Shown here one piece after another: positions 40,415-42,848 of a stretch of DNA of 42,848 nucleotides. The stretch's first letter is position 1, and each line of letters starts with the position of its first letter. The notes below the pieces were generated by a model. That model worked only from the letters and a program-made list of their open reading frames with translations. It was not told the DNA's origin and made no database searches. Source of the DNA: an uncultured Clostridia bacterium (GTDB lineage: Bacteria; Bacillota; Clostridia; Lachnospirales; CAG-274); contig CANRPW010000021.1 of the NCBI GenBank assembly GCA_947632615.1, positions 1 to 42,848 of the forward strand. The letters run 5' to 3'. A program made the position numbers and the translations under genes.

Positions 40415-42607
40415 TTAAATTACCTCTCTTACGGCATCATATATAGCCTTAGCCACAAGCTGCTGATAGCTGTCGGAGCCCATATTTGCAGCCTCTGTGG
40501 GATTTGATATAAAACCGACCTCTATAAGCGTAGCAGGATTATTATTTTCTCTGAGCACATGAAGATCCTTTGTATGTACACCTCTGCCATATGCGCCTGT
40601 ATATTCTATAAGCTTATTATAAACTGCATTGGCAAGAACAGAGCTTGAAAGTCCGTTTTCATCTGTATTTTCATACTGCCAATATACCTCTATGCCGTTT
40701 GCGCTTGTATTTCCCGCTACTGCATTTATATGAACGGAAATAAACGGGCAGTCTACAAAATTACCGAAATTGGAACGATCATTAAGCGTAGGATATGTGT
40801 CGGTTGTTCTGGTATAATATACCTTATATTTTGTGTCTTTATCAAAGAGAGCTTTCAGCTTAAGCACTATGTCAAGTGTAAGATCCTTCTCTACAAGTCC
40901 GTTGCCTGAAGCTCCGGGGTCGCTTCCGCCGTGACCCGCATCTATTACAAGTATCTTGTCATAGATAGCATGTATATCAACACACTTAATATATATATTG
41001 CTGCCGTCCTCTGTTATCTGAAAATTACAAAGCTTCTTTTCATTAAAAGTAAGAATAGTGTTTCCGTCTGAATAAGAAACATCTATAGAGCTTATTCTTT
41101 CAGAACCGTCATAAGGTATGTTTCCTGTACCAAGTGAAGCCGTATAGTTGCCTGGTATGCTTATTGTGTATTTTCTGTTTTCAAAATTATCATCGGTAAG
41201 TATTGAATTAACATTTACCTTGGTGCCATTCTTTTTAATGGTTATAGTGTCGTTTTTGCTATCAGCCGATATGCTTAAAGAATTCTTATCATATATAGTG
41301 ATACCTGCGCTGTTGGAATAAACACTGGTTCTGTATTGTGCCTCACCCTTAAGAGCAAAGGTGATAACAGTGTCCTTTCCGAAATATGATATATCCGCCG
41401 TGTTTACAAGATAACCGTTTCTTCTCAATGTCTGCTCGGGGGCACTGAGTCTTGTGTTTGCAAATGTGACCTTAAGAGTCGTGCCGTTGTTTTGTACAAC
41501 AGGCGCGGTAAGAGCCTCGCCTGATACTGTAAATGTATCACTTGCTGCGTCGCTTGTCAGATTGTAGTTATTGATAAGAGCAGTTGGGAAATAGATATAT
41601 AAGCTGCATCTGTCAGCGCTTAATTTGCAGGTGAAGCTGCTGTCTTTAATATCTATAGCTATTCTGGTTATGCTTTGTCCGTTTTCGCTTCTTTCGCCCA
41701 CTCTTACCTCGCCAAACTGCGGTAAAGGATTGCTTGTTTTAACACGTCCTATAGATGAGCTTGCATTATAAATGTCATAATAAACTCTGTCGCTGCCAAC
41801 ACTTCCCTTTTCTACTCTGCTTATAGGAGAATTTGTCTTTATTCTGAGGAAGGTGTTGTCTGATGAAACCAACATATCCGTTATTTTGCATTGTGCATAG
41901 CTTGCGCTTGACAGCGCAGCAAGATCTGTAGGAAGTGAAGAGCTGTCCTTTGAAAGAGTTATTACTTTATAATCTTCAGTGGTAGTCTGTGTTGATTGTG
42001 TCTGAACAGCAGAAGCCTGTGTTGTGGGAGTCTGAGGAGCGGGAGCCTGTGTTGTGGGAACAGTAGTCTGCTCTACCTGAGCAGGCATCTGAGCAGCTGC
42101 TGCGGTGGTTGCCTCAGTTGCAGCAGCAATTTCGCCCTCGCTAATAAGAACCGTTCTTGTAGGCTTATCCCAGCCCACATTATAGCCAAAGGTCTCCGAA
42201 ACAAATCTGACAGGTATCATTGTTTTAGAATTAATGAGCTTTGCAGGAATTTCCATCTTTACTGCCTTATTATTATAATGAGCATCGGTGGAATTTATTT
42301 TAAGTATAAGCAGATTAGCGCCTTTAGCCACATAAACCTCTTCTCTGTCCTTGTTCCACGATACAGTAGCGCCTATCTTTTCAAAAACCTCCCTTGCCGG
42401 CACAAGCGTATAGCCGTTAAGTATGATTGGCGGCATAGGAAGACCTGTTAATTTTTGCCCGTTTACATTCAGAAAAACCTCTTCGGCAATATAATTATGG
42501 TCAGCCCAGTCATAATTAAGAGTGAGGTTGACATATTTATTTGTCGCAAAGGCAGTCACGCCGAATATGTTTATAAACAGCGTAAGCATTATTAATAACC
42601 TTTTCAT
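40415..42607 (-). CDS. Secreted N-acetylmuramoyl-L-alanine amidase with copper-amine-oxidase-like and AMIN domains
   Basis: A 730-aa exported wall hydrolase. The signal peptide is KRLLIMLTLFINIFGVTAFA, probably cut after residue 21. A copper amine oxidase N-like domain (about 45-160, with YTLVPAREVFEKIGATVSW and MIPVRFVSETFGYNVGWD) is followed by a T/Q/P-rich linker (about 165-212) and AMIN-type beta domains. The C-terminal Amidase_3 domain (about 550-730) has IDAGHGGSDPGA, VEKDLTLDI, FISVHINA and TLIEVGFISNP, giving the zinc ligands and catalytic glutamate. It cleaves the bond between MurNAc and the stem peptide. First gene of the operon. Confidence 0.93.
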   Translation of the reverse strand: MKRLLIMLTLFINIFGVTAFATNKYVNLTLNYDWADHNYIAEEVFLNVNGQKLTGLPMPPIILNGYTLVPAREVFEKIGATVSWNKDREEVYVAKGANLLILKINSTDAHYNNKAVKMEIPAKLINSKTMIPVRFVSETFGYNVGWDKPTRTVLISEGEIAAATEATTAAAAQMPAQVEQTTVPTTQAPAPQTPTTQASAVQTQSTQTTTEDYKVITLSKDSSSLPTDLAALSSASYAQCKITDMLVSSDNTFLRIKTNSPISRVEKGSVGSDRVYYDIYNASSSIGRVKTSNPLPQFGEVRVGERSENGQSITRIAIDIKDSSFTCKLSADRCSLYIYFPTALINNYNLTSDAASDTFTVSGEALTAPVVQNNGTTLKVTFANTRLSAPEQTLRRNGYLVNTADISYFGKDTVITFALKGEAQYRTSVYSNSAGITIYDKNSLSISADSKNDTITIKKNGTKVNVNSILTDDNFENRKYTISIPGNYTASLGTGNIPYDGSERISSIDVSYSDGNTILTFNEKKLCNFQITEDGSNIYIKCVDIHAIYDKILVIDAGHGGSDPGASGNGLVEKDLTLDIVLKLKALFDKDTKYKVYYTRTTDTYPTLNDRSNFGNFVDCPFISVHINAVAGNTSANGIEVYWQYENTDENGLSSSVLANAVYNKLIEYTGAYGRGVHTKDLHVLRENNNPATLIEVGFISNPTEAANMGSDSYQQLVAKAIYDAVREVI

Positions 42608-42786
42608 ATCTTTTTCTCCTTTTAAAACATTTATCGGGTCTTGATAAAGTTAATAAACCCCGTCTTTGATTTAATTTGTCAATACATTATAATTATAACA
42701 AATTATTGACCCTCTGTGTTTCATTATCGGAATTTTTAATAAATTTGTAACAAACCTGAAATAAAATAGTTCCGTAAAGAATTGCG
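42608..42786. other. Gene-free upstream region of the amidase operon
   Basis: AT-rich, with AAAAGGAG just before the amidase ATG. On the minus strand a TTGACA lies near 42680, but the nearest acceptable -10 (TTTATT) is 19 nt away, and two overlapping TATAAT further upstream lack a convincing -35. A promoter is surely here, but I cannot place it. Confidence 0.4.
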
Positions 42787-42848
42787 GCACAGCCCGAACA
42801 AACCGATGCAATCGGTTTGTTCGGGCTGTGCACAGGGCGGGTGGGTGG
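42787..42848. repeat. Hairpin element 15 (cut by the window edge)
   Basis: One complete arm: 42787-42807 with 42811-42831, 21 bp perfect, loop GCA, base GCACAGCC. It is followed by ACAGGGCGGGTGGGTGG, which matches the G-rich start of a second, larger arm as in the other elements. The rest is beyond the window. Confidence 0.75.

Noticed and set aside
1697..42848. Insertion sequences or transposons
   Set aside because: No transposase or RAYT-like gene is in the window, and I could not see convincing target-site duplications. The elements could still be non-autonomous and mobilised from elsewhere.
1..42848. tRNA genes, prophage or defence islands
   Set aside because: No tRNA cloverleaf with the conserved TTCGA loop, and no phage, restriction or toxin-antitoxin genes were found by eye.

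Overview
The window reads as chromosome of a spore-forming, anaerobic Clostridia-type Firmicute, probably an uncultured gut or sediment lineage. Grounds: a SpoIIE sporulation phosphatase, a CdaA/CdaR c-di-AMP module, a DUF4364 protein, a clostridial-type [FeFe]-hydrogenase, a four-cysteine L28, consensus TTGACA-17-TATAAT promoters, strong AGGAGG ribosome sites, and some TTG/GTG starts. I see no phage, integron, CRISPR array or annotated transposase; the genes are core metabolism and housekeeping.

Layout. 1-1681: a strong leftward promoter with an rRNA-like leader at the edge, then thiC under a TPP riboswitch and terminator. 2366-7680: leftward PfkB sugar kinase, and the operon cdaA-cdaR-lepA. 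8024-11501: rightward lon-engB-nrdR. 11591-13084: group B [FeFe]-hydrogenase. 13190-17249: leftward rpmB, and an Fe-S operon (Rrf2 regulator, nifS, nifU) continuing into a ComEC-like lipoprotein hydrolase and a deoxyribosyltransferase-like gene. 17553-22130: leftward aroK, then an autoregulated MarR gene with a heterodimeric ABC exporter. 22293-25273: ybaK (rightward), metF and a ferredoxin-type aldo/keto reductase (leftward). 25307-31149: spoIIE, tilS and ftsH in the order usual for Firmicutes, but without hpt. 31497-33984: DUF4364, VanZ and a glycosyltransferase. 34186-36439: cysK-metY sulfur assimilation. 37134-42607: operon of a cell-wall amidase, rdgB, yfcE and tex.

The striking feature is not a gene. 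Fifteen intergenic elements (fourteen complete, one cut by the right edge) are each built from large, nearly perfect hairpins with arms of about 16-47 bp and loops usually of 3-5 nt. Six are three-armed cloverleaves with a short closing stem, arranged as two tandem triplets (1697-2324 and 36521-37102). The rest are two-armed singles. Arm sequences differ strongly between copies, yet within each copy the two arms stay complementary. The two triplets are in opposite orientation, judged from arm-tip identity. The elements touch or overlap stop codons, sit in presumed 5' leaders of spoIIE and metF, or lie between divergent promoters. I do not recognise this as a named family; it is the best candidate here for an undescribed system.

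All calls come from reading the sequence and translations; no database search was run.
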